29,277 nucleotides of DNA from CAYPOY01 sp964412395. GTDB lineage: Bacteria > Chloroflexota > Anaerolineae > B4-G1. The notes beneath the pieces were generated by a model. The model was not told the DNA's origin. It saw only the letters and a list, made by a program, of their open reading frames with translations, and did no database searches. The DNA is taken from positions 1-29,277 of the forward strand of contig CAYPOY010000015.1 of NCBI GenBank assembly GCA_964412395.1, given 5' to 3'. The position numbers and the translations under genes are program-made. This document shows, one piece after another, positions 8,401-17,300 of the stretch. How positions within the stretch are numbered: position 1 is the stretch's first letter; the number at the start of each line of letters is the position of its first letter.

Positions 8401-10912
8401 TGGGGTGACACCGGCGGTTGGTGGGCACGTCGGGAACGGTGCCATCGGCGCGAGTGCCGATGTAGTTGCTGACGACGTAGTTGTCGCTGCCGCCACCGAG
8501 GTTGATCGCGGTCGCGTCCAGGCCGGCAAAGACGTTGTGCTGGATCAGGTTGTTATCTGAGGCGGCGGCGGCGACGATGCCGCTGGCGCCACTGCCGTCT
8601 TCGGGGTGGCCGGGGGTGCGGAGGTAGATCTCGGTACCGGTGATGGTCAGGCCGAACCAGTTGTCCTCGACGATGTTGCCGCTGTGGTTGATCTGCAGCC
8701 CATCCCTAAAGTTCTGGAAGGCCAGGCCGCGCACCACGTTGCCGTTGCCGTTAATCACCAGCGCGTCCAGGTTGTCGTTCTCGTGCCCGCGGATGATGAT
8801 GCGCGGAGAGTCCGGGCGTATCCCGTCGTGGTCGGGCTGGCTCGCGCCATCAATGACCACCTGGCCGCTTTTCTCGATGTCGGTGCTGCCCAGCGTGGGG
8901 AGGAGGGAGTCTGCGGTGTCGGTAATCTGGATGACCCAGGCGCCGAGGCTGGCGTCGTATTGGGGATCGGTGGTGGGGATGTCGAAGCGGATCAGGATGG
9001 GGCGGGTGCTGGGATCGTCGTCCATGAGCGCGTCGGCCTCCACCAGCGCCCGGCGCAGGGTACAGGGGGTGCGGGCCGGCTTGGTCGGGACGCCGTTGCA
9101 AGAATAGCTCTTGCTGTCGTCCGGGTCGCTGGCGCTGTTGACAGTGATGATGGTGATGTAGGTAGTCGGAGCGGTCGGTTTCGGCGCGTAGGTCGGCTCG
9201 GGAATAGGCAGCGGCGGGAAAGGCGTGGGTTCGGGGGGCGGTGTTGGCGCCGGTGCGCCAGTCTGGGTGTAAATTGCGGAGATTTTGGTGGTCGTGCCTG
9301 CGTGGTAAACGTAACCCGGCTCGCTGGGGTTGGGTATCTGCCCGTCGGCGCTGGTGGTGCTGGCGGTGCGAATCCCTTCGGTGAGAGCCAGGGTGCGGGC
9401 CAGTGTGACGTTCCAGTTGCCGCTTGCGTCGGCGGTGGTGACCGCCAGCGATTCGAGCGTTTCGGTGACGGTGTCAACCTCGTCCAGGAACAGTTCGACG
9501 ATGCACCCGGCGCACGGGCTGCCGTCGCCGTTGGTGCCGCTCACGTCGAGGCCGCTGATGGAGGTGACGGCGGCGGGGTTAAAGTCCCTCAAAGTCGCGG
9601 GCAGGATGTCGCCAAAAGCGAAGGCTTCGTTAGTGCTCTCCTCAATGATATTGCCCCGCACGGTCACGGCGTCGAGGTCGTAACCGTGTTCCCCGCCGGT
9701 GACGAGGATGCCCGCCGCCCCCCGGCTGCCGACGATGGTGTTGGTTAACACCTGGACGTAGTGCCCGCCGGACGCGCCGCCGACGTGGATACCCTCGCCG
9801 CACACGCCAAAGGGCTGCCCGTCTGAGGTCACGCCGATGACGTTGTTGCGCACGATGTGGTCGTGACCAGTCACTTCCAGGGCGTCGTCGGGGGTGTTGA
9901 GCGGGTCTGCGCTCTGGAAGAGCATACCCACGATGCGGTTGTTGACGACCAGGTTGTTGTTCCCGCTGACGTTCACGCCCGCCCCGGCGAACCAGTTGTA
10001 GTAACGGGCGTTGGGCTTGCACTTGCGGTCCTCCCGCACCTCGGGGACGGTACCATCGGCGCGGGTGCCGATAGTGTTGCTGAGGATAAAACTATCGTCG
10101 CTTTGAACGTTGATCGCCCCCGCTTTGAAACCAACCAAAACGTTATTTTGAACGGTGTTACTGACACTGCCGCTCTGCACGTAAATACTGGTTTCCCCAC
10201 TCCCGTCTTCGGGATGGGCGTCGGGGTCGCGGAGGTAAATCTCGGTCCCGGTGATGGTCAGGCCAAACCAGTTGTCCTCTATCAGGTTATTGCCGTCGTT
10301 TCCAGAGACATTGATCACGTTGCCGCCAAAGCCCTGGAAGGCCAGGCCACGAATGGCATTATCGCCTCCCTTGACGTTAAACACGCCTTCTTTGTTATCA
10401 CCGCGCAGGATGATGCGGGGACCCTCGCTCAACGGGCGTCCCGGGGGCTGGGTGGCGCCGTTAACGGTAATTTGGCCGTTGTTAAAGTCACGGAAAATGT
10501 AGTTGTCCGAAGTTTGGGTGCTATCCAGCTCGATCACCCAGACCTGGTGGTCCGAGTCGTAACCCGGATCGGTAGTGGGGATGTCGAAGGCGATGAGGAC
10601 GGGAAGCGACCCGGACGATAGACTCCGGGCCTCGTTGATCGCCCGGCGCAGGGTACAATCTTTGCCGGGGGTTGAGCACTTTTCGCTCATCCCGCCCTCG
10701 TCCAGCGTGCTTTCGACGGTGATGGTGGTGTTGTACGTGGCCTGTAGCCGCGCGGCGACGGAGCCAGCCTCTAACCAGCTCTGGCCGGTCTCCGACCGTG
10801 CCAGCCTGGGCCGGTCTCCGACCGTGCCAGCCTGGGCCACGGCTATGATCAGGCCCGAAAACAGAAGCGTCCACAGGGCGACGAAAACAATGTGCCAGAA
10901 TTTGCGGTTCAT
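5429..10912 (-). CDS. Giant secreted CSLREA/beta-helix protein, three repeats
   Basis: An 1827-residue exported protein. Start ATG 10912 is chosen over the longer frame because AAAGGAGAGTCTG precedes it and it opens a signal peptide (MNRKFWHIVFVALWTLLFSG, cleavage near AQA-G). Three units of about 530 residues begin near 60, 590 and 1118. Each has a CSLREA-like opening (CTLRRAINEA, CTLRRALVEA, GSLRWAINQV), a right-handed beta-helix rich in NxI/V-x-N turns (NLIEDNWFGL, NRIVGML), and a small Ig-like module (CxxCxVELFLDD, then TADASGNWNVTL). Proline-rich linkers join them. A PKD-like domain follows (about 1578-1665), then a ZU5-like region, and the end is IYLPVVMRNSS. The likely role is surface adhesion or carbohydrate interaction. 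It probably shares a transcript with the C25 gene and ends at the hairpin near 5370. Confidence 0.88.
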   Translation of the reverse strand: MNRKFWHIVFVALWTLLFSGLIIAVAQAGTVGDRPRLARSETGQSWLEAGSVAARLQATYNTTITVESTLDEGGMSEKCSTPGKDCTLRRAINEARSLSSGSLPVLIAFDIPTTDPGYDSDHQVWVIELDSTQTSDNYIFRDFNNGQITVNGATQPPGRPLSEGPRIILRGDNKEGVFNVKGGDNAIRGLAFQGFGGNVINVSGNDGNNLIEDNWFGLTITGTEIYLRDPDAHPEDGSGETSIYVQSGSVSNTVQNNVLVGFKAGAINVQSDDSFILSNTIGTRADGTVPEVREDRKCKPNARYYNWFAGAGVNVSGNNNLVVNNRIVGMLFQSADPLNTPDDALEVTGHDHIVRNNVIGVTSDGQPFGVCGEGIHVGGASGGHYVQVLTNTIVGSRGAAGILVTGGEHGYDLDAVTVRGNIIEESTNEAFAFGDILPATLRDFNPAAVTSISGLDVSGTNGDGSPCAGCIVELFLDEVDTVTETLESLAVTTADASGNWNVTLARTLALTEGIRTASTTSADGQIPNPSEPGYVYHAGTTTKISAIYTQTGAPAPTPPPEPTPFPPLPIPEPTYAPKPTAPTTYITIITVNSASDPDDSKSYSCNGVPTKPARTPCTLRRALVEADALMDDDPSTRPILIRFDIPTTDPQYDASLGAWVIQITDTADSLLPTLGSTDIEKSGQVVIDGASQPDHDGIRPDSPRIIIRGHENDNLDALVINGNGNVVRGLAFQNFRDGLQINHSGNIVEDNWFGLTITGTEIYLRTPGHPEDGSGASGIVAAAASDNNLIQHNVFAGLDATAINLGGGSDNYVVSNYIGTRADGTVPDVPTNRRCHPNARYYNWFGGAGIKVSAPGIRNQIGGPNPEDGNLIAGLLFWSADPESTPHNALDVSGGRDHLIQHNVIGVDTAGKEVGVCGRGIVVGSKFTRIFSNTVVASGMEALRSAGDDVDTNARTFRGNVAKDVAELLEYGDYIPPALSIFTPTQITTIDGTTVSGINGHENAPCPYCRVELFLDDLDGVTETLQTMEVITADVNGDWTATLSRTLALTEGLRTAITTLNYGVIENFEAGTTSRFSQVYSQTGAILIPPPPDPIPEPPLPIPEPDYAPAPEPPTSYNTVITVTTTADSGTPPSGSLRWAINQVEALTEIQRPALIAFDIPTTDSGYDAAGFWKITLASTALPPVKGGQVTIDGATQLGGRSDGPKIILFRNSSTGADLQLGETQYDGSYVVQGLAFQGVEVSMTGSGNIVQNNWLGLSDDGTAIYLYNDDPYYENHALINGSSAGDNNLIRNNRLAGSRTNAINLQSDDNLIEGNYIGTRADGTIDVASVDPSNICDQTEKTDNWFGGGGIYLVGTRNRVISNTLVGLLTYGSSTTTPPDAIELTSGQDNLIQNNRIGRDATGADVWTCGSGLDIGASFTRILSNTIASSFKEGIFVNGTTIAINGNMMRGNVISNCVAAIEFGDAVPDELALFSPALATVISDTNVTGMSDDDCPYCWVDVYLDDDDSYIDAQAYLGSTTADVDGNWSFILPAPLDEGQGLRTISTARDYGVVEDFEAGTSSKLSSLFKPQPPTPPDSVEITGPTGDLLIGEEYSFIATVSPVSTTLPITYVWQATDQAMVVNTGGLDNDVSFSWDDPGVKAITVTASNAHGSQMDTLTVHVAQQIVETFEPGVGGSIDFTDPQGLTTTIQVPGDALSETTTFTYTEVTAPTQEPGSLLFAGRAFDLDGSAALAGAITISLSYSDEDLAAAGIAPEDESSLLLYYWAGTEWEDVASTCEPTPSEYHRDEEHNVLGVAVCHLTPFGLFGGEPGWKIYLPVVMRNSS
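10785..10840. repeat. 26-bp tandem repeat at the signal-peptide junction
   Basis: Two adjacent copies of a 26-bp unit with core GGTCTCCGACC fall at the predicted signal-peptide cleavage site of the CSLREA protein. Because 26 is not a multiple of three, the copies are read in different frames: one gives QAGTVGDRP and the next RLARSETGQ. Confidence 0.7.
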
Positions 10913-10927
10913 CAGACTCTCCTTTCT

Positions 10928-10978
10928 CATATTGCGTATTTCGTATTGCGTAACACGTCTCACGTTTCACTTCGGTGC
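10928..10978. repeat. Dispersed ACGTTTCAC / GCAATACGCAAT repeat
   Basis: The stretch carrying TATTGCGTATTTCGTATTGC and CACGTCTCACGTTTCAC recurs in degenerate form at 5125-5167 (upstream of the Reg_prop gene). It recurs again, in the opposite orientation and inside the FG-GAP gene, at about 25073-25122 (GTGAAACATGAAACGTGAAA). I regard it as a low-complexity dispersed repeat family. Confidence 0.55.
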
Positions 10979-10980
10979 AT
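10960..10980 (-). other. Six-codon leader ORF before the CSLREA gene
   Basis: GGAGGAGGAGGTGATT stands before ATG 10980, followed by only six codons (MHRSET) and a stop. The initiation region and the next 45 bp resemble the leader of the Reg_prop gene at 5102-5182. A second strong site just upstream (AGGAGGAATTG before ATGATG near 11018) opens another mini-ORF (MMKEVIIERRRR). Multiple strong ribosome binding sites in a 120-bp leader suggest a translated-leader control region. Confidence 0.4.
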
Positions 10981-11033
10981 AATCACCTCCTCCTCCGTTC
11001 AATGATGACTTCTTTCATCATCAATTCCTCCTA

Positions 11034-11249
11034 TTATCCTGTGTCACGAGCACGGTTTTGCTCGTCCTGGGGTGCGGTCTGGCCGGTCTGAGTCTGCAAA
11101 AACACAAACAGGTCCTTCAGGCTGGCGAATCCCCGGCGCTCTCCGATGCCCGGGCTTTCCAGAGACGCCCGCCAGACCTGTCTTCCTCCGTCACTAGTCT
11201 GCCACAGGCGCAGCAGGTATGATAGATAACGTTGTTGTGATTTTGCCAT
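11034..11249 (-). CDS. Small conserved-looking protein, 71 residues
   Basis: A 71-residue protein starting MAKSQQRYLSYLLRLWQT, with AAGGGACT before the ATG. The core (LRLWQTSDGGRQVWRASLES, then GERRGFASLKDLFVFLQTQT) reads as one compact alpha/beta domain: a beta-hairpin with arginines and tryptophans, then a helix. I recall similar short proteins in Chloroflexota genomes, but with no known function. No signal peptide. It sits 72 bp after the C25 peptidase stop and 121 bp before the CSLREA start, on the same strand, so it is probably co-transcribed. A cytoplasmic protein sandwiched between two giant exported ones could be a regulator or an expression-level sensor; this is only inference. Confidence 0.75.
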   Translation of the reverse strand: MAKSQQRYLSYLLRLWQTSDGGRQVWRASLESPGIGERRGFASLKDLFVFLQTQTGQTAPQDEQNRARDTG

Positions 11250-11321
11250 AGTCCCTTGCCTATTGTCCTGTCCCTGATCCGTTGCTATCCTGCGATCCGT
11301 TGCTGTCCCGCAATCCGCGTT
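11250..11321. repeat. Short tandem repeat between C25 and small gene
   Basis: The gap holds two copies and a partial third of an 18-bp unit GATCCGTTGCTRTCCYGC (about 11277-11315). It has no hairpin or T-run, so it does not look like a terminator and read-through from the C25 gene is likely. Confidence 0.5.
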
Positions 11322-14300
11322 CTAATTCCGCACGATGAGGGGCAGATAGACGCGTCTCTCGGTGCTCACGGTGATGACCTTCGGAGCCGTGGTCCTGGCG
11401 TCGTACTGCACGTATCCAAGGATGCGGTAATCGCCCTCTGCTGCTCCTGTGGTGTCCCAGGCGTCGTCAAAGGTGATCGCTTCGGCCGGGGCCAGGTTCG
11501 CTACGGTGTGGGTGAACGTTGCTGTGGCGGTCACACTGTCCGTGGGCTGGACCCGGATGATCGCCGTGCCGGTGACGAGGACGGTGCCGGTGTTGCTGAA
11601 GACCATTGAGATGGCGATGGTGTCCCCGGGTTTGAACAGGTCCGGCGTGGCGGTGAGAGTGGTGACTTCGCCAGCGGTGATGCCCAGCGCGAATTCCTCC
11701 GTCGCCGTGTCGAGCACGTTGCCCTCGCTGTCCTTGAGTTCAACCGCAATCACATAGTCGCCTTGTTCTACGCCGCTGCTGTCCCAACTGAGGGTCAGGG
11801 ATGACCAGTCGGAGAGGTTGTTCAGGACACGCAACGGCAGCCCGCCGGCTAGATCGCCAGTACCGGCAGATTCAATCACCGCGCTGACCAGGACATCCTG
11901 GGCCTCGCCGTCGTTGTCCAGCCAGAGGTCAACCTGCACTTCGTCTCCGGGGAGATAGGGAGCCTGAGTGACTACCAGCCGCTCGATGGCGGCGGTGGTG
12001 GTGATGGTTTGCAGATCAAAGGTGTAACTGGTGTAGAACTTGACGTCGGTCGTAAGTGGGTTGTAGTAAAAGGGATAGATGGCGACGATCAGGGTACTGC
12101 TCCCATCCGGATGATCCTCGATCCGCCAGTCGTACACCTCGCCCGGGCCGTTGAACCAGCCGTCCCAATCTTCCAGGTTCGGGGGCGCTACCGGCTCCAG
12201 GGTCCCGGCCGTGCAGGGGCAGTCGGTGGCAAGCGTCTCGATCGGGATAAGCAGGCCGGTGTCGGTGATCAGGCCGGACCGATCGAGCAGCGTCACCTCC
12301 TGGACGCGCTCCCCGGCCGGGTAGTCCAGGGTCGTGATCCAGTACGGCACCCGGTAGTCGCCGCCCTCCAGCCAGAGGGCGCCGCCGGGGATTTCCGCCT
12401 GGTCCAGACCGTCCACCTGGGCGACCTCGTAATCTGGCACCGAGACGACGAGATTCGAGGCCGGCGATTGGATGGCAGCCGCGGGGGCTGCACTGTCGCT
12501 CAGGCGCTGCGTGACGGCGCCGTATTTGGGATCACCGTAGAGATTATACTCATAGATCCAATACGGGTCGTCCTCGAGCCATTTATGGCACTCTAGCCCA
12601 TAAAAGGCGTCACCAACCGGCACGCTGCCGTCCCAGTTGTTGAACAAGTACTGGGCGGCATCCCAGTTTGCCCCGCGGTAGGAGACCTCGGTCGAACCGA
12701 GGTAGGCAGCGACACCGTTCTGCATCAGCGCCTCGGCGATGTTGTGATCCTGAATTCCCCACTTACGGGGATCGTGGTAGTTCCCACTGAGACAGGTAAA
12801 GCCAAAGGCAGCGGGGTTGACGCCGCCAAAATCGAGCGGGTTATCGGGCGAAAACCGGAAAGGTGTCAGGCCGCACGACCAGCCAGTGCAGCTACCATGC
12901 CCCCGGTAGGCCAGGATATCGCGGCCCTGGGTCTGGGCTCGGAAATCCGCGTGCATCCGGTCGCAGTAGTTCTCGTCCAGCACACGGATCCTGCCGATCT
13001 GGTTGGCGAGCAGGATTTCGTCGTGATAGTCACCCACCATATCCCCGGCCGCAATTGCATCATACTGCTGAAAGTCGTAGGGGTTGAACCCCACGGTCAC
13101 GGTGAATTCAACCGTGTCCGTGGTGCTATAGTACGTCCAGGCCCAGACCGAGCCGGTCTGGTCGCCGATCAGGATCTCTGCCTTGCCATCGCTGCCGACG
13201 AAATCACCGGCCGCCAGGTCATCCCCTTTGTCAAACGGCCGGTGGTCCCAGAGGTGGAATGTCGTGAACAGCGAGCCGTCGGGGCGGTAGACGTAGATCA
13301 CGTCCTGGGAGCGGTTGGCGACGATGATTTCCGCAGCGTCATCTTCACACACATCGGCGACTGCCACCGAGTCGTGTTTCGAGGAATAGTGGACAAAAGA
13401 GTGGATGAACGTGCCACAGCCCTCGTAGATGGCGATCAGGTCTTGATCCCAACTGACGTAGACGATCTCGTCCATCCCGTCGTCGTCCACATCCCCGGTT
13501 GCCAGCCCGTCAAACATGGCAAAGTCCACGTCAAAGTGGTTTAACTCTTGGCCGTACTGGTCATAGACGTAGATGTTGTCGTTCCGGTCACCGATGAGAA
13601 TCTCCTCGCCGGGGTTGAATCGGACGTCCCCCACCGCCAGACGGTCTCCCTCTTCGAACTCGTTGCTGATCCCTTCCCGGTTGAATTCGCCTAGCAGGGT
13701 GCCGTTCGTGTCGAGGATGTAAAAGTGGTCGTCCCGGTCGGCGATCACAATCTCGTCTACCCCGTCGTCGTTCACGTCGCCGGCCGCCAAGTCGTCGTGC
13801 TCCCCAAAGGCCCAGTTAAAGGAGCGCACGGGAATCGAATGTTTCCAGTGAACCTTGGCCGTGCTGACCTCGGGCTCGAGTATATCGGCCAGGTCGTCCA
13901 CGTGGCTCATAAAGGTGGAGGTCCCTTCGCCGGTGCCGCTGGTCAGCAATGCGTGGGAGAAATCAAAGCCATAGCCAGGGTTGCCCATGTGGACGCCGAT
14001 GCTGGTCTGAATTGGGATCGTCAGGTCGGCCGCGCTATCACCGATGATCCGGCTGACGATCATGTCAGGCAGAACCGTAGCGCCGGTGAAATCTGCATAG
14101 TTATGGTCGCTCAGTGAAACGCCCCACGGCCCGTACGCCACGACGATCTCGGTTTCGCCGACGATCAGCAGGTAGCCGCCGTCCGGGGTGGAGAAGTTGG
14201 AATGAAGTTGGGTCGCCCACAGGTCAAAGTCCGGGTCCACCAACTCATCCAGCGTGTTCTCGTCATACGTCCTCAAATAGCCGAGCGCACCCTGTTTCAA

Positions 14301-17300
14301 GTAAGCCAGCGTGGCCATGGTCGAGAGCAGTGTATCCACCTCATCGTCTACGTAGAGAGCGTAGAGCCGGCCGGGGTTGGTGACGATCAAATAGTCGGCG
14401 TGCTCCAGCGCGTACGATACCGCGTAAGAGAGCAGGCCGACGCCAGAGCCTGTCACGGGATAGGCATAGGGCGATGGCAGATCGTAGATCTCCGGCTCGG
14501 TCTGGCCGGCGCGGTAGAGAATGACTGGTTCCGCGCCGATGGCGTAGGTCATCTCGTCCTCGAACAGTACCGGCACCAGGCCATAGGTGACGGTGAATGC
14601 TTCGCCTGGATTCAGGTGCAGGCCGTCCGACGCTCCACCCCGGGTAAAGTCAATCGTGATTTCGTTGACGTTTTGCTCGTCGTTGTCCCAACCAGTGTAG
14701 CCGCTGGTCAGATGGTATGAGCCACTCGTCTCGTCAATCGCCTGCAGGCCGGTGACGTTCTCCTCGATCCGCTCAATCAGAGCGTCGAGCGTGACGGACG
14801 CTTCGTTCTCCACCCGGAGTTGGACTTGCAAGGCATTGTCTTCGTAGGTGACTCGCCGGGTGAGGCTGATGCACGGCTCCCGCTGGACGATTTTGACGAT
14901 CAAGCAGTTATACTCGTCGAAACCGTTGCTGGCCTCCGCCCGGGCACAGATCGAGTGGTTGCCGGGGGGCATCCCATCGAGTTGCCAGATATAGGCCGTT
15001 CTAAAGGCGTCCGATGGGGGGGTACGGGTCATGACCAGGGTGTCGTCAATGTAGAGATCGACCTGCGCCACTTCGTGCATCACCTCGTCACAGCGCGGCG
15101 GGTTCAGTCCCGGGTCGGGGTCGTTCCCGCTGTGATCCCAGGCGCACTCCCCCCGATACTCGGCCGCAAAGATCTCAACCCAGATCTCTCTTCCGGGTGG
15201 TACCTGCGGTTCGATGATGTAGACTGTGTGATTAGGATAGGGACTCAGGAACTCAAGGTCAATGTCCACCACCATATCCTGTGGGGCAAACTGGTACGGA
15301 AAATAGTTCCCCGCGCCGGCATAGGAAAAAGCACTGGCCTGGACCGCGTGCTGCACCCCATAAAACTCGCCCGGCTCCAGCCCCACTCTCCGGGGATTAA
15401 TGATGCCCTCGTAAGTGGTCTCGCCCGTCGCCAGGTCAAAACGCCCAGAATAGTCCGCCGCGATGGGCATCCCATCGAACAAGAACTCAACCCGCTCCAC
15501 CGCCTGGGTGTAGGAGACCGTTGCCTGGATGGAGTAGACGTCAGAACCGTCTCTGACGGGGGAGACTTGCATGCCGGTGATTTCAGGCTCGTGGTCCGTG
15601 TCCGGCGCGGTCTCAAAGTAAAAGATCCTACTCCAATGCTCGTTGTCCGACGGATCCTGGTTGTGGAGTTTGTATTGGTAGAGGCGGCTGGGTATGAGGT
15701 TATCCAGCGTGACCGTATGGGTCAGTGATTGCTCGGGAGGGGGATACGGCGCGGTATGGCGGTACTGGCCCGCCATATAATCGTAATGGACAATCCCCAC
15801 GGCCGGTTCGTCGGTCTCCCAATGGATGGTGGCCGAGTTGGTCATGATATCGGTGACCTCGGGGCCGGAAACCACCTCCGGGGGTTGGGCGTCGCATATC
15901 CGAATTTCCTGGCGGCAGTTGTTGGTCTCGTCTTCCTCCATGATGACGCCGTCTGTGTCGAGGCAGATTTCTATGGTGTCCTCCTCCTCACTGCAGATGA
16001 TGGGAGAAGGGCTGCCGACGCTCAGTCGCTCGCCGGGCTCCAGGTCGCTGGTCCACCAGAGTTGATGCACAGCGAACCCATCCACCGAGAGGGTCATCCG
16101 GAAGATATGAGATGTGGCAGCCGTTCCGGCGTTCATGAGTTGGAAATAGATCTGATTGCCGTCCACCTCGATGTCGGTGACCAGCAGGTCGGGCAGCGGC
16201 TGTGGCGCTACTTCCACCTGCCGGTGGGTGGTGAGCGCGCCGCCGCAGTTGGCGGCCGTGAGGGTGATAGCCTGGTCGCCGGATACTTGCCAGGTGATGA
16301 CCTGGGTACTGGTGGGGACGTCCAGTACCTCCACCAGCGGCGCCTCCCACTCACTGGCCTCCCAGGTGAAGGTGATGGGTGGGGTGGCGTCGGCCGGGCC
16401 GGCGGTGGCGGTAAAGACGGCAGCCGTGCCGCTGACGACTGTAGTGGGGCCGCCGAGGTCAACAGCGCTTAACGGCACCGGGCACACGGGCGGTGGCGCT
16501 TCGATGTTGATAGTGACCATATCGCTATCTCTGCCACCGCAGTTCTCGGCGGTGACGGTGACGGTCTTGGTGCCGGGATCGGCCCAGGCGAAGGAGACGG
16601 TGTTGCTGGTATCGCTCGTGGTCGTGACGACCGTGCTTTGCTCTATCGCCTGCCAGGTGTAGGTGATGGGCGGGGTGGCGTCTGGCGGGCTGACGGTGGC
16701 GGTAAAGACGACGGCTTCGCCGGTGAGCGCCGTCGCGGGGCCGTTCAGGCTCACGCTCTCCAGGGGTACGGGGGGCGGGGGGCCTACGGCGTATTTGAGG
16801 TTGTCGTTGCTGTCATCATAGTAACCGATGCGCGGCCGGTCGCCCGTGCCCAGCGCCAGGGATGCGTACTGGCCCACGTCGCCGGCGTTGTCCACCGTCT
16901 CGCTGATCCAGGTGGAGCCGTCGTAGTGAGCGTATTTCAGGTTGCCGTTGGTGACGTCATAGTAGCCGATGTGGGGGTAGCCATCCGCGTCCAGCGCCAA
17001 AGAGGTGTACTGGCCTACATCGCCGGCGTTGTCCACCGTCTCGCTGATCCAGGTGGAGCCGTCGTAGTGAGCGTACTTCAGGTTGCCGTTGGTGACCTCG
17101 TAGTAACTGATGTGGGCGTCCCCACCTGCGTCCAGTGCCAGAGAGGTGTATTGCCCCACGTCCCCGGCGCTATCCACCGTCTCACTGATCCAGGCAAAGC
17201 CGTTATAGTGGGCGTACTTTAGGTTGCCGTTGGTATGGTCGTAGTAACTGATGTGAGGCCGGTTAGCGCCGTCCAAAGCCAGGGAGGTATACTTTCCCAC

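Noticed and set aside
6290..8560. A 756-codon plus-strand open frame opposite the CSLREA gene
   Set aside because: It is antisense to a gene with signal peptide, recognisable domains and ribosome binding site. GC-rich, repetitive coding DNA commonly leaves the opposite strand open, and the translation is a valine/aspartate-rich shadow with no domain.
10913..11033. SARP-like repeats before the CSLREA gene
   Set aside because: I looked for TTTGACG repeats with 11-bp spacing there and found none. The gene probably depends on the C25 operon promoter.
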